This document shows positions 1 through 12,042 of a stretch of 64,000 nt of DNA, one piece after another. Numbering within the stretch: the first letter of the stretch is position 1; each line of letters opens with the position of its first letter. Source of the DNA: Arthrobacter sp. OVS8 (GTDB lineage: Bacteria > Actinomycetota > Actinomycetes > Actinomycetales > Micrococcaceae); the NCBI GenBank assembly GCA_028370155.1, contig CP116670.1, forward strand, positions 2,604,001-2,668,000, written 5' to 3'. A program made the translations under genes and the position numbers. The notes below the pieces were generated by a model. That model had not been told where the DNA came from, did no database searches, and worked only from the letters and a program-made list of their open reading frames with translations.

Positions 1-1972
1 TTCTCGTCGGCCGCGAGCCGGGACTTGGAGAGCAGTTCGTACCAGAGGCGCAGGCCCTCGCCGATCGGGACGCGGTAGTCCTTGTCGCCATGGATGACGA
101 GCATGGGCGTGCTGATGCTCTCCACATGCAGGTGCGGCGAGTTCTCCAGCGCCATTTCCGCCGTCATCTCCTTGAGCCAATACTGCGCGGCGTCGGTGGT
201 GGGGCCGAACTGGTCCAGCGCCCAGAGGCTGGCATGGGTGACGATGGCCTTGAAGCGGTCCGTGTGGCGGCCACCCAGTTGGCCATGTAGCCGCCGAAGG
301 AGCCGCCCATGGCGGCCGTCCGGGCCTCGTCGATGTCCGGCCGCTGCACAACGGCGTCGGTGATGGCCATCAGGTCGGTGAAAGGCGCCTTGCCCCATTC
401 GCCCCAGCCACGCTGGATGTGGTGCTGTCCGTAGCCGGTGGAGAGGGCCGGGTCAGGCAGCAGCACCGCATAGCCCCGGGCCACCAGCAGCCAGGGATTC
501 CAGCGCCAGGTCCAGGCGTTCCAGGAGCCGAGGGGCCCGCCGTGGATCCACAGCAGCAGGGGTGCCGGGCTGCCAGCCGAGGCGCCTTCGGGGAGGGCCA
601 GGTACCCCGGAACGCGGGTCCCGTCCGCCGCCGTCGTCTCCACGCGTTCCAGGGAACCCTTGTAGTGGGGGCGCCCGGCGGGGCAGGGAGACGGACGACG
701 TCGCCACTGGCAAGGTCGATCCGCACCGCTTCCGCGGGGAATTCATAGGAGCTGCGCAGCGCGAACGCGGCGCGGCCGTCCGGGGCGACAACGACGTCGG
801 TGTACGCGGCCGTGTCGGCGGTCAGCCGGGTCACGTGGCCCGCGCCGCCGCTGCCGGTCACGCTGATACGGAAGACCGGCGAAGCGCCGTCGTCGTCGGC
901 GGTGACCAGCACGGCCGAACCGTCCGGCAGCCAGGCGGCCGGGTGCGGCCAGCGGTCCCAGTCGTGGGCGAGCGGCGTCAGGCCGGCGTCGCCCGGAGCA
1001 CCGCCGGACACTCCGCCCGAAACGTCGAGCAGGTGCAGCTTGACCTGCGGGGCCGCGACCGGCGTGGTGTCGCTCTCGCTGAGGACCACAAGCGTCCGGT
1101 TGTCCGGGCTCACCGGGCCGGGGAAGTAGCTCATGCCCTCGGTATCCAGCAGGACGGTGCGGGTGCCGGTGGCGACGTCGATCGCGATCAGGATTGAGCG
1201 TGAATTCGCGCGGGCGAGCGGCTTGTTAAAGCTGCTGTAGATCGTTTTGCCGTCGGGACTGACGACGGCGTCCGCGTCGCGGAGCGCGCTCCCGGCGTCG
1301 GGCGTCAGGTTGCGGAGCTTCAGCGGCGGCGCGGCGTCAACCGTTGCGGGCCTGCCCGGCTCCTGTTCCTCGCCCGGTTCCACGGCGAAGAGCCGGGGCT
1401 GGGCCGCCCCAGGTCGGCGTCCCAGTAGCGGACGGGATAGCCGCTGTGCAGGATGGCGGCAACCTTGTTGTCCTTGCGCGCCTTACGGCGATCCTCGTCG
1501 CTGTCCTCGTCCGTGGACCCGGCCAGCACGGAGGCGTTGACGAAGAGGGCGCCGGTCTCTTTTGCAGCCAGGAGTCCGCTGACGCCGCCGGCCCGGGTGA
1601 GCACCACGCGGGCCTCGCCGCCGTCCGCTGGCAGCATCCACAGCGCGTTCACGGGGTCCGCTTCCGGGGTTTCCGGGTCGGGGCGGGCGGAACTGAAGTA
1701 CAGGTCGCCGCCGGCGGCGAACACCGCCCCGGCCTCCCCTTGGCGCTGCGGGTGATCCGGCGGGCCTGCTTCTGCCCGTCCGGGTCCAGTTCCCACAGGG
1801 CGGTGCCGTATTCGGTGCCCTTGGCGTTGAGTGTGGCCACCGTGGTGACCAGCCTCCTGCCGTCGGGGCTCAACGCCAGTCCGGACACCCTCGGGATGGC
1901 GAGGTAATGGTCCAGGTCATGGAAGGGTGTCTCGGGTATTTCGCTCAGGATCTCTGAATCGTTGGAAGCCAT
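1..1972 (-). CDS. S9 family peptidase (prolyl oligopeptidase / acyl-aminoacyl peptidase type), cut by the left edge, frameshifted
   Basis: This serine peptidase has an N-terminal beta-propeller and a C-terminal alpha/beta-hydrolase domain, and the family cleaves short peptides in the cytoplasm. The N-terminal part shows propeller-like repeats (LSPDGRRLV, VSPDGKTIYSS, APDGRAAFALR). The nucleophile elbow GGSFGGYMANW is encoded near 278-311, and HGDKDYRVP, which carries the catalytic Asp, follows near 50-70. The catalytic His lies beyond the window. The start is taken at MASNDSEI. A GTG five codons upstream is possible, and neither has a strong ribosome site. The reading frame is broken near 1740, 1410, 670 and 275, but each continuation sits in another frame, so base drop-out is more likely than decay. 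Confidence 0.85.
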
Positions 1973-2087
1973 GCACCGATTCAACACCCACTGTGCGCCG
2001 GATCACATTATGTTCACTAATAGTGAAACATTACTTTCAGATAGGCAATGCTGCCGGACCGGGCCGGACGCGGGCATTTAACGCAAA

Positions 2088-2121
2088 GGCCCCGCCTGCT
2101 CCTTGTGGAGCGGGCGGGGCC
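2088..2121 (-). terminator. Rho-independent-like terminator of clpC
   Basis: A 15-bp GC-rich inverted repeat (2088-2102 with 2107-2121, one G-U wobble) closes on the four-base loop TTGT, directly after the clpC stop codon. There is no long U tract, as is usual in high-GC actinobacteria. Confidence 0.75.
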
Positions 2122-2133
2122 GTTGAGTGTTGC

Positions 2134-4624
<2,491 letters not shown>

Positions 4625-5010
4625 TTCGCCACACTCCTAGCTACGACGTACTTTGATGCTACGTGGCCGGGTTCAAGATTTGGGGCTTGTTCGCCACAGG
4701 GGAAACCGGAACGCCGCGGCCCCGTCACATCGGGGCGGGAACCAGGGCCCGCGAATGCCCTGCGGCAACGGGCGGCGGGCACCCGGGCGGGCGTTGCGGC
4801 GCGGCTGGCAGCGGGCGTAAACCGCCCCGGTCCCGGCTGCGCTCCTGCCCGGTTGCTTCGCCCGGGGCGGGCGACATACGGCGCGTCGCCGGCTCCGGGC
4901 CGCGTTGTTGGCCGGCAACCGGGCTGGAACGCGGCCCAGTATCAGCACGGGGCACCAGCACGGCGCATCGGTACGGCGCATCGGTACGGCCCGCCGATAT
5001 CTGCGCACAC
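4625..5010. other. Intergenic region between clpC and lsr2, GC-rich, no convincing gene
   Basis: This is the promoter-side region of clpC. I see no clear sigma-A promoter and no coding signal: its short open frames have biased composition and no family resemblance. Near its left end GGAG lies about ten bases before the clpC start. Its right part carries a 13-bp tandem duplication at 4961-4986. Confidence 0.6.
4961..4986. repeat. 13-bp tandem duplication
   Basis: CGGCGCATCGGTA occurs twice head to tail (4961-4973 and 4974-4986) in the clpC-lsr2 spacer. No function is evident. Confidence 0.8.
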
Positions 5011-5043
5011 AACAATGCCCCCGCGCGAGGCGGGGGCATTGTT
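5011..5043 (-). terminator. Terminator downstream of lsr2
   Basis: A perfect 14-bp inverted repeat (5011-5024 with 5030-5043) has a five-base loop, a GC-rich base and AACAAT/ATTGTT ends. It stands 55 bases after the lsr2 stop on the minus strand. Confidence 0.8.
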
Positions 5044-5098
5044 GTTGGTCCTGCGGCTCCGACGCCGTGCGCACGGCGCAGCGGTCCTGGCCTGGACG

Positions 5099-5425
5099 CT
5101 AGGAATTCGCCTTTTGGTAGGCTTCCTGAATTTCAGCCTGAATACGGCCGCGGCTGTTTACCGCGTAGCCGTTATCGCGGGCCCACTGCCGGATCTGGGC
5201 CGAGTCCTGATTCCGGCCGGACGCAATCTTGGTCCGGGTGGCGCGGCCACTTGAGGTCTTGCGCGCGTGACTTACAAACCGCTCAACTGCGGACCGTAGT
5301 TCTGAAGCATTTTCAGCCGACAGGTCAATTTCGTAACTGACGCCGTCAAGGCCGAACCGGACGGTCTCGTCCGCGGATCCCCCATCCAGATCATCGACAA
5401 GGATGATTTTCACTTTCTGTGCCAT
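5099..5425 (-). CDS. lsr2: Lsr2 family nucleoid-associated protein
   Basis: Lsr2 is a histone-like, DNA-bridging protein of actinobacteria that binds AT-rich DNA and silences horizontally acquired genes, an H-NS analogue. The 108-residue protein has the N-terminal oligomerisation domain (MAQKVKIILVDDLDGG, residues 1-55) and the C-terminal DNA-binding domain ending in IRQWARDNGYAVNSRGRI. The RGR at residues 92-94 is the minor-groove AT-hook-like motif. The start is the internal ATG at 5425, with GAAAGAGAG upstream; an in-frame codon at 5455 would add ten residues with no family support. The gene is intact and monocistronic, with its own promoter and terminator. Confidence 0.95.
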   Translation of the reverse strand: MAQKVKIILVDDLDGGSADETVRFGLDGVSYEIDLSAENASELRSAVERFVSHARKTSSGRATRTKIASGRNQDSAQIRQWARDNGYAVNSRGRIQAEIQEAYQKANS

Positions 5426-5484
5426 TAATGACTCTCTTTCCAAAAGGACGAGCATTTAGTAAAAGCAGGATGTATCTGGTTAAA

Positions 5485-5514
5485 AGTATCCTCTGCTTTA
5501 TGGCAACGAGTCAA
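5485..5514 (-). promoter_or_regulatory. Probable sigma-A promoter of lsr2 in an AT-rich island
   Basis: On the minus strand TTGACT (5514-5509) and GATACT (5490-5485) are separated by 18 bases, a good match to the housekeeping consensus. They lie about 60 bases upstream of the lsr2 start. The stretch 5426-5560 is markedly AT-richer than the surroundings, as expected of a site Lsr2 itself could bind. Confidence 0.6.
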
Positions 5515-5561
5515 AGCGAAAAAGAGTTTCCAAAGGAAAACCCAAGGGGAATAGCCCGCTA

Positions 5562-5750
5562 TTAGTTACGTCCGTTGGAATGGTCGTCGTTGCGGAGGGT
5601 ATCCGCCCCGCGGGCATTTCCATCGGCTTCCGCCTGGGCACGCGCTTCGGCCTGGCGCTCCGATTTGTCGGCATTGAAAATCGATTTCATGGCAAACCAG
5701 AAGATCAGGCCAACCACTACCGAGGGAAGCAAGACGGCGACGTACTCCAT
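5562..5750 (-). CDS. Small single-pass membrane protein, function unknown
   Basis: This 62-residue protein has one N-terminal hydrophobic helix (about residues 4-22, VAVLLPSVVVGLIFWFAM) followed by a charged, Ala/Glu-rich and hydrophilic tail. It starts two bases after the lysS stop codon and is very likely cotranscribed with it. I do not recognise a named family. The composition suggests a small inner-membrane protein with a cytoplasmic tail. Confidence 0.7.
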   Translation of the reverse strand: MEYVAVLLPSVVVGLIFWFAMKSIFNADKSERQAEARAQAEADGNARGADTLRNDDHSNGRN

Positions 5751-5752
5751 GG

Positions 5753-7285
5753 TCAGTGTCCTTCGGGCTTCAGCAGCGGGAAGAGAATGGTCTCGCGGAT
5801 GCCGGCGCCGGTGAAGAGCATGACCAGCCGGTCGATGCCCAGGCCGATCCCGCCCATCGGAGGGGCGCCATACTCAAGGGCGCGGAGGAAATCCTCGTCC
5901 AGCTGCATGGCCTCGACGTCGCCGGCGGCGGAGCGGCGGGACTGTTCGGTGAGCCGGTCGCGCTGGATGACCGGGTCAATCAGCTCGGAGAACGCCGTGC
6001 CGCGCTCCATGCCGCCGATGATGAGGTCCCACGCCTCGATCAGGCGGTCATCCTCGCGGTGGTGGCGGGCCAGGGGCTGGGCGGACGGCGGGTAGTCGTA
6101 GACGAACGTCGGGTTCAGCAGCGTCGGTTCCACCAGCTCACCGAAGAGTTCCACCACGAGCTTCTCGGCGTCCCAGTTGGCGTCCACCTTCACCTCGTGC
6201 TTGGCGGCAAGGGCCAGAAGCTCGGCCACGGGGGTCGCCGGGGTGATGTCCTGGCCCACAAAGTCGGACAGTCCCGGGTAGACCGCCATCCACGCCCAGT
6301 CGCCGTCGAGGTTGATCTCTCCGGCCTCGGTCTGCAGGACGCGGCCCACACCGGCGGCGTCAGCGGCGTCGAGGATGAGTTCCTTGATCCGGTCCGCCAT
6401 CACGAACTGGTCGGCCCAGGCCTCGTAGCTTTCCAGGGTGGTGAATTCGGGGCTGTGGGTGGAGTCCACGCCCTCATTGCGGAAGACGCGGCCCATGTCG
6501 TACACGCGGTCAATTCCGCCGACGACGGTGCGCTTGAGGTACAGCTCGGTGGCGATCCGCAGGGTCATCTTCTGGTCGAAGGCGTTCATGTGCGTCTCGA
6601 AGGGGCGGGCCGTGGCGCCGCCGTGGACCAGCTGCAGCATGGGGGTTTCCACTTCGACGTAGCCCTGGCGGTGCAGGGTTTCGCGGATGGAACGCGTAAT
6701 AGCGGCCCGGGTGTAGACCATTTCGCGGGCTTCGTCGCGGACGATGAGGTCCACGTAGCGCTGGCGGACGCGGGTTTCCTCGTTGAGGCCGGCGTGCAGC
6801 ACCGGCAGCGGCCGCAGGGCCTTGGACGCCATGGACCAGGACTCGGCCATAACGGAAAGCTCACCGCGCCGGGAGGAGATGACCTCGCCCTTGATGAAGA
6901 CGTGGTCGCCCAGGTCCACGAGGGCCTTCCAGTCGGCGAGCGCGTCCTCGCCGATGTTGGCCAGGCTCAGCATGACCTGCAGCCGGACGGCCTTGCCGTC
7001 GACGCCGCCCTCCTGGAGGGTGGCGAAACACAGCTTGCCGGTGTTGCGGATGAAGACAATACGGCCGGTCACCCCGACGACGTCGCCGGTGGTTTCGTCG
7101 GCCTGGAGGTGCGCATACTTTTCGCGGATGTCACTCAGTGAATGTGTGCGCTCAACACCCACCGGATACGCCTCGATGCCGCGCTCGATCAGCTTGGCGC
7201 GCTTCTCCATGCGGATGCGCGTCTGCTCGCTGGCGTCGTGGGAGTCGGCGGCGGTGTTCGGGGCGGAGGTGTTTTGGGAAGTCAC
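5753..7285 (-). CDS. lysS: Lysyl-tRNA synthetase, class II
   Basis: The enzyme charges tRNA-Lys with lysine using ATP. The 510-residue protein has the N-terminal OB-fold anticodon-binding domain (VGVTGRIVFIRNTGKLCFATL) and then the class II catalytic core with motif 2 (DMGRVFRNEGVDSTHSPEFT) and motif 3 (GIGLGIDRLVML) close to the C-terminus. The start is taken as GTG at 7285 (TSQNTSAPN follows). Further upstream in-frame codons would run into the divergent hydrolase gene and have no support. The frame is intact. The small membrane protein gene follows after two bases. Confidence 0.95.
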   Translation of the reverse strand: MTSQNTSAPNTAADSHDASEQTRIRMEKRAKLIERGIEAYPVGVERTHSLSDIREKYAHLQADETTGDVVGVTGRIVFIRNTGKLCFATLQEGGVDGKAVRLQVMLSLANIGEDALADWKALVDLGDHVFIKGEVISSRRGELSVMAESWSMASKALRPLPVLHAGLNEETRVRQRYVDLIVRDEAREMVYTRAAITRSIRETLHRQGYVEVETPMLQLVHGGATARPFETHMNAFDQKMTLRIATELYLKRTVVGGIDRVYDMGRVFRNEGVDSTHSPEFTTLESYEAWADQFVMADRIKELILDAADAAGVGRVLQTEAGEINLDGDWAWMAVYPGLSDFVGQDITPATPVAELLALAAKHEVKVDANWDAEKLVVELFGELVEPTLLNPTFVYDYPPSAQPLARHHREDDRLIEAWDLIIGGMERGTAFSELIDPVIQRDRLTEQSRRSAAGDVEAMQLDEDFLRALEYGAPPMGGIGLGIDRLVMLFTGAGIRETILFPLLKPEGH

Positions 7286-7370
7286 AATTCCCAAGTTTAC
7301 CGGGGATTCCGCCGGGGCAGGTCCCGCCCGGCCAAGGACGCCGCGGCCGCCGCGGAATAGACTCAGGGCT

Positions 7371-8315
7371 GTGGAGACGCGGACCATCTACACCGACGAC
7401 GGCGAGGGACACCTCGAGCTGCACACCTTCCGTCCGCCTGCGCACCCGACCGCCGCGGCACCGGGCGCCCCGGCGGCGGGACCAGCCACCGGTCAAGCGC
7501 CCTGTCAGGGCATCGTCGTCGTGCACGGCACCATGATCAACGCCTCGCTGTACCGACCGTTCGCGCGGAACATCAGCCGCCTGCTGGACCGCCCGGTGCA
7601 CTGCTACAACCGGCGCGGGCGCGCCGGTTCCTCCCCGCAGCCGGCCGACTACTCCGCGGCCATGGAGGTGGGGGACCTGGCTACTGTGATGCGGGAAACG
7701 GACTCATGCGACGTGGTGGCGCACAGCTACGGCGGCTTCGTCGCCCTGCAGGCGGCACGGACGTTGCCGATCCGCAGAATGGTGACCTACGACGCCGCAG
7801 TGTCCCTCTCCGGGAACCTCACCCACCGATGGCGGCCCGAGCTGGAGCGTTCGGTGGCTGCCGGGGAGCTCGACGACGCCTGGGCACACCTGGTCCAAGG
7901 CATCGAGGTGGGCGGGCCCGTCGCCAAGCTCCCGCTCGGCGCGCTGCGGATGCTCAGCATCCTCTCCGCACGGACGAGCATGGGCGCCGAGATGCGCGAA
8001 CTGCTTCCCACGGCCGTAGCGGAGATGCGCGCGGTGCTGGACGAGGACGCCGAACTGGCCGACTTCGCGGCCGTGACCACCCCCACGCTGATGCTGAGCG
8101 GCAGCTGGAGCCCGGACTACTTCACCGAAACGGGCCGGCAACTCGCGTCCGCCGTTCCTGCCATCGAGTGCGCCGTGCTGCCGGGACAGCTCCACGAAAG
8201 CCCGCTCCGGCCCGGAATCCGGCTGCCACGGGCCGTTGCGCGTTACCTCCTGGCCGGGGAAGGGACCCTGCGGCGCCTCCCGGCGCGCAGGAGGCGGCTC
8301 AAGCTGGGCCGCTGA
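7371..8315 (+). CDS. Alpha/beta hydrolase (paralogue of the gene at 14755)
   Basis: This 314-residue alpha/beta-hydrolase fold enzyme has an oxyanion-region motif VVHGTMINASLY (about residue 50), a nucleophile elbow AHSYGG with Ser119, and a late Gly-Gln-Leu-His segment that may hold the catalytic His. The substrate is unknown. It starts with GTG at 7371, divergent from lysS with about 85 bases between the starts. A second gene at 14755-15588 has the same architecture and shares RPVH-x(2)-N-R-x-GR and SSPQP-x-DY. An Ala/Pro-rich insert near residues 24-44 is absent from the paralogue. Confidence 0.8.
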   Translation: METRTIYTDDGEGHLELHTFRPPAHPTAAAPGAPAAGPATGQAPCQGIVVVHGTMINASLYRPFARNISRLLDRPVHCYNRRGRAGSSPQPADYSAAMEVGDLATVMRETDSCDVVAHSYGGFVALQAARTLPIRRMVTYDAAVSLSGNLTHRWRPELERSVAAGELDDAWAHLVQGIEVGGPVAKLPLGALRMLSILSARTSMGAEMRELLPTAVAEMRAVLDEDAELADFAAVTTPTLMLSGSWSPDYFTETGRQLASAVPAIECAVLPGQLHESPLRPGIRLPRAVARYLLAGEGTLRRLPARRRRLKLGR

Positions 8316-8362
8316 GGGGCGCGCCCTTACAATCGGTGGGCGACCCCTTCGAAAGGACCCTC

Positions 8363-8989
8363 TTGGCCAAGCTCTACTTCCGCTTCGGCGCGATGAACTC
8401 CGGCAAGTCAACGGGCCTGCTGCAGGCCGCCTTCAACTATGAGGAACGCGGCCAGCGCGTCCTGCTGGCCAAGCCGGATGTGGACACCAAGGGCGACGCC
8501 GACGTCGTCTCCCGCCTGGGCATGACACGTTCGGTGGACTTCCTGATCCCGGCCGGGGCCTCCGCCCGCGAGCTGTTCACCGCCCAGGCCCACGGGGACG
8601 ACCCCGACGCACTGCTGAAACATGTGGACACGCAGCCGGTGGCCTGCCTGCTGGTGGACGAGGCCCAGTTCCTCGAACCGGACCAGGTGGACGACCTCTT
8701 CCGGATCGCCGTCCTGGACAACGTTCCCGTGCTGGCCTACGGCATCCGCACGGACTTCCGCACCCGGGCGTTCCCGGGATCGCTGCGGCTGCTGGAGATC
8801 GCGCACACCCTCGAGGAACTCAAGACGATCTGCCGCTGCGGCCGCAAGGCTATTTTCAACACCCGCCGGGCGGGCGACGAGGTGGTCTTCGACGGCGACC
8901 AGGTCGCGATCGACGGCCAGGACGTCTGGTACGAGTCGCTCTGCGGCTCCTGCTACCTGGAGGTCTCCGGCGGGCGGCTGGGCAACTAG
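8363..8989 (+). CDS. tdk: Thymidine kinase (type II, zinc-containing)
   Basis: It phosphorylates thymidine to dTMP in the salvage pathway. The 208-residue protein shows the P-loop GAMNSGKST (residues 9-17), the Walker-B-like DEAQF (99-103) and four zinc-ligand cysteines in CRC (about 156-158) and CGSC (about 192-195). The start is TTG at 8363 with GAAAGGA five bases upstream, which decides it over other in-frame codons. The gene is intact and followed by a strong bidirectional hairpin. Confidence 0.95.
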   Translation: MAKLYFRFGAMNSGKSTGLLQAAFNYEERGQRVLLAKPDVDTKGDADVVSRLGMTRSVDFLIPAGASARELFTAQAHGDDPDALLKHVDTQPVACLLVDEAQFLEPDQVDDLFRIAVLDNVPVLAYGIRTDFRTRAFPGSLRLLEIAHTLEELKTICRCGRKAIFNTRRAGDEVVFDGDQVAIDGQDVWYESLCGSCYLEVSGGRLGN

Positions 8990-9015
8990 CCGCGCAGGGA
9001 CCAAGGCCCAAATAA

Positions 9016-9055
9016 GGAAGGGCGGGCGCTGCTCGAAAGCAGCGCCCGCCCTTCC
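9016..9055. terminator. Bidirectional terminator between tdk and matC
   Basis: A perfect 18-bp inverted repeat (9016-9033 with 9038-9055) closes on the stable tetraloop CGAA. It lies between the convergent ends of tdk and the MatC-type carrier and can serve both. Confidence 0.85.
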
Positions 9056-9068
9056 GGGTTGTGGGGAA

Positions 9069-10432
9069 CTACGCCCAGAGGAACGGAACCACGAGGACCC
9101 CGAGCGTGACCACCGGTCCGATGACGACCATGGACAGGCCCCAGATGGTGAGGTGCCGGTTGACGGTCGGACGGTGCTCCTCCACAGTCGAGGCGACAAT
9201 CGTCGCTCCGGTTGTTCCGAAGGGGCGCAGTCCACCAGGGAGGCCGAGATTGCCAGGGCGTAGATGAAGCCCGTCATCTCAAGCCCGCCGCCGGGTATCA
9301 GCAGCGGAACCGCGAGCGGAATCAGGGCGCCGATGATGCCGATCGTTGAAGCAAATGCCGAGACCAGGGCAGCAATGACGCAGATGACGAACGCTGCGAG
9401 CAGCGGCTGGCTCACCGAGCGGGCCGCCTCTCCGAGCTGATCGATGGCGCCGAGGCGAGTCAGAACCGCCACATAGGTAATAATGCCGCCAAGGAGCAGC
9501 GTGGTGCTCCAGTCGATGCGGCCGATCGCCTTGCGTCCCACGCCCGGATCGACCAGTGCGATCACCACGGCGATGGTAAGAGCCACCACACCGAGGTTCA
9601 CGTCGACGTCGAGCTGGTTGAGGGTGAAGAACCCGCCGACGAGCACAAAGATCGATGTGATGACGAGTATCTGGATGGGTGCCAGCTTCGGACGCGGTGA
9701 AGCTTCCACATGAGCTTCGGTTCGGTCCAGCGTCAGCGTACGGCCCGGTTCCGTGCGGACACCTGGGCCGCCGCCCAACGGCGAAGTGTCGCCGGAGGGC
9801 CGGCCTCGGCCGGCCGCACCTGCCCGGGTACGGGCAATGAGTTCGCGCCCGCCGAACATAAAGAATGCGACAAGCACGACGAGTGCGTTCACACCGATGG
9901 AGATCCCGAACATGAGCGCAGCGTTGTACGGAACGTTCGCCTCCGAGGCAACGGTCTGCACGGTGATGCCAACGATGCTTGTGGGGGCCAGCGCGCCGCC
10001 GACAATCGCCGAGCTCATGGCGATGCCCATCATGGTGGAGTTGATGCGGTGGCTGTGTGCGAGCGTCATGGCGATCGGGACGACGGCGAACGCGGCGTGG
10101 GAGGTGCCCATGCACGCAACCGCCGTCGCAATGGCCCACAATCCCCAGGGCAGCAGGGCGACGCGGTCGCCGATGAGATCTAGCGAGCGGTCCACCAGCC
10201 ACTTGATCGTGCCGGTTTCGTGCGCGATACCGAACAGATAAGTGATGCCCACCAGGATGACCAGGGCATCCACCGGGAATCCGCCGAGTACTTCTTTCAG
10301 GCTCTCACCTACAACGCCGATGCCCACAATGAAGGCGGCCACGAGGGCAAGAGCGCCCATGTGTACGTTTCGCACTGAGGAGATGGTGAAGACGGCCGCC
10401 AGTCCGATCAGGGCGATGATTTCGGGGCTCAT
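9069..10432 (-). CDS. MatC-type dicarboxylate carrier (SLC13-like permease)
   Basis: This polytopic membrane carrier has about 455 residues and the MatC N-terminal domain (MSPEIIALIGLAAVFTISSV), then many hydrophobic segments with a hydrophilic loop near residues 205-250. The family moves malonate, malate or related small dicarboxylates and hydroxy acids. It is last in the minus-strand arm of the acid-sugar locus, so uptake of that pathway's substrate is the likely role. One frameshift lies near 9221, at CCCC in the codons for LVDCAPFG. The rest (GATIVASTVEEHRPTVNRHL) continues in another frame to a TAG at 9069-9071. Its ATG overlaps the stop of a 20-codon open frame. Confidence 0.8.
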
Positions 10433-10491
10433 GCCGCGCGTCCGGAGGATAGGGGCACCAGGTGCGCGGCGTGGGAAGCAAAGAACGTCAT
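10429..10491 (-). CDS. 20-codon open frame linking the SAF oxidoreductase and matC
   Basis: Its ATG overlaps the stop of the upstream oxidoreductase (ATGA at 10491-10488), and its own TGA overlaps the ATG of matC in the same way (10432-10429). It encodes MTFFASHAAHLVPLSSGRAA. It could be a translational-coupling mini-cistron. If one base has been lost here, it would instead be an N-terminal extension of MatC. No homologue is recognised. Confidence 0.35.
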   Translation of the reverse strand: MTFFASHAAHLVPLSSGRAA

Positions 10492-11877
10492 TGATTTACT
10501 CCGATCAGGTGGTCCGTCTCGCGGGAGGCTCCCGCGAGATACAGGGCGAGGGCTCCGGCGTCCGCGCCGTCTATGTCCTCAAGTCCGATAAGGTCGCCGT
10601 GAGCTACGGGGCGCAGCAGGCGCGTGCCGTCGAGCAGGTAGAACGGGGAGGCAGCAGGATCTGAAGCGATCATCACCGGCGCTATTCCGGCAATCTCGTG
10701 ATGGTGTCCCGCCACCGCCAACTCAGTACCGGCGGGCAAATCCTTCGTTGCGCGGCCGGCCAGGATCATGCCTGGCCGCGCGGCAGGAGCGGCGACGCGG
10801 TCGACGGCGGCATGTACCGTCAGCGGTGTCTCCACGCCCATGTAGTGGTAGGGCCAGTAGATGCACGCATACTTGCCATCACGGCTGACCACGTGGCCCT
10901 TGCCGCGAAGGACTTCCCAGGTCACCGGGTCTCCGGTGCGGACGACGGCGAAGACTCCGCCGGCAAAGCTGGCCTCGCCGGGCAGCCGCAGGGCCGAGAA
11001 GACGTCCACAACGCCGTCCGCGTCGAGGATGCCACCGTCCTCACGTGCGGCATAGATGTCGGCGAGTTCGTCGATGCGGGCCACCGGGTAGTGCATGGTC
11101 TCAACGTCGGGCATCATGCCGGTGCGCGTGGCGACGACCGTCATCTCGCAGGAATCTGCTGCAGCGGCCCGCTTCAGGGAGCTGACGGCTCCGGCCCGCC
11201 GGCTGAGGGTTTCGGCGATGTCCGGACCAAGGCCCAGCAGCTCGGCCAGTTGCGGCGCGTCGATGGTCTCGTCGGCCTGCGTGACGCGGCCGGTCTCAGG
11301 GCTGAATTGGAGGTCGTACTCCCTGCCTTGCCGATTGCCACGATGTCCAGCCCGACCGCACTGACCCAGTCGACGAGGCGCAGCAGGTTGGCGGGCTGGT
11401 CGCCGTCGCCGGGGAGATAGCTGAGCCCTTGCTCGCCGCCCTCGCACTGAGTTCAACTCCGACCACGGTGTCGACCTCTTTGCTGACCATAACAACGTGT
11501 GTGTTGTGATTCAGGGCGGCCTCGGCGTACGCAGCGCCGACGCCGACCCGGCCGCAGGCCTCGATCAGAACATCGATGCCCGCCCAGTCCAGCGCGTCAA
11601 CGGACGCGATCAGGGCGATCCGGCCATCGGCAACAATCTCCGCAGTGTGTGCAGGGTCGATGGACCCGGCGGCGCGGTGGGCGGGAATACCCAGTTCAGC
11701 GAGCATGCGCAGCACGCCGTCGATGTCGGGATCGATCAGGATGGCGGGCAGGATTTCAGGAGTATGGGCAAGCTGGGCGAGGAACGTGCGTCCGTAACCG
11801 CCGTTAGCCCCTGTGAGGGCTACGCGGATGGGATCTCGTCGTCGAGCGCGGTGAGGGAGGATCACGGTTGGTTCCAA
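10488..11877 (-). CDS. NAD(P)-binding oxidoreductase with C-terminal SAF domain (homoserine-dehydrogenase / dihydrodipicolinate-reductase-like)
   Basis: This protein of about 463 residues begins with a Rossmann fold (IRVALTGANGGYGRTFLAQL). A catalytic part resembling homoserine dehydrogenase follows (NHNTHVVMVSKEVD). It ends in a SAF-type beta domain (PGMILAGRATKDLPAGTELA). The exact reaction is not known to me. Its context with an acid-sugar kinase and a class II decarboxylase suggests oxidation of a hydroxy acid. The start is TTG at 11877, with only weak ribosome-site support. Frame breaks near 11430 and 11335 are repaired by neighbouring frames. It is first in the minus-strand arm and divergent from the kinase. 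Confidence 0.7.
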
Positions 11878-12042
11878 ATCTTCGTAAGCGGCATTCGGCC
11901 TTCGAACGTGCCGTGGATCACTGTGACACAGTTTCTAAATTCGTACAAGAACTTACCAAACTTTAACAATTCGCCCTCTGCGAGTGTTACAGTCGTTTCC
12001 GACCAACGCCGCGTGGACTGGCTGGTCAAGAAAGGAACTCAA
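11878..12042. promoter_or_regulatory. Divergent promoter/operator region of the acid-sugar locus
   Basis: This 165-bp stretch separates the two arms of the locus and is AT-richer than its neighbours. It holds a palindrome CTGTGACACAG at 11921-11931 and a related TGTTACA at 11985-11991, 63 bases apart (TGTGACA against TGTTACA). It also has short AC-TTA/AC-TTT direct repeats at 11951-11966. These are candidate binding sites for the locus's DeoR-type regulator. Promoter hexamers are not clear enough to assign. Confidence 0.45.

Noticed and set aside
6783..7370. N-terminal extension of the 7371 hydrolase by 196 codons
   Set aside because: The upstream part is antisense to lysS and has no family resemblance. 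GTG at 7371 gives a normal hydrolase.
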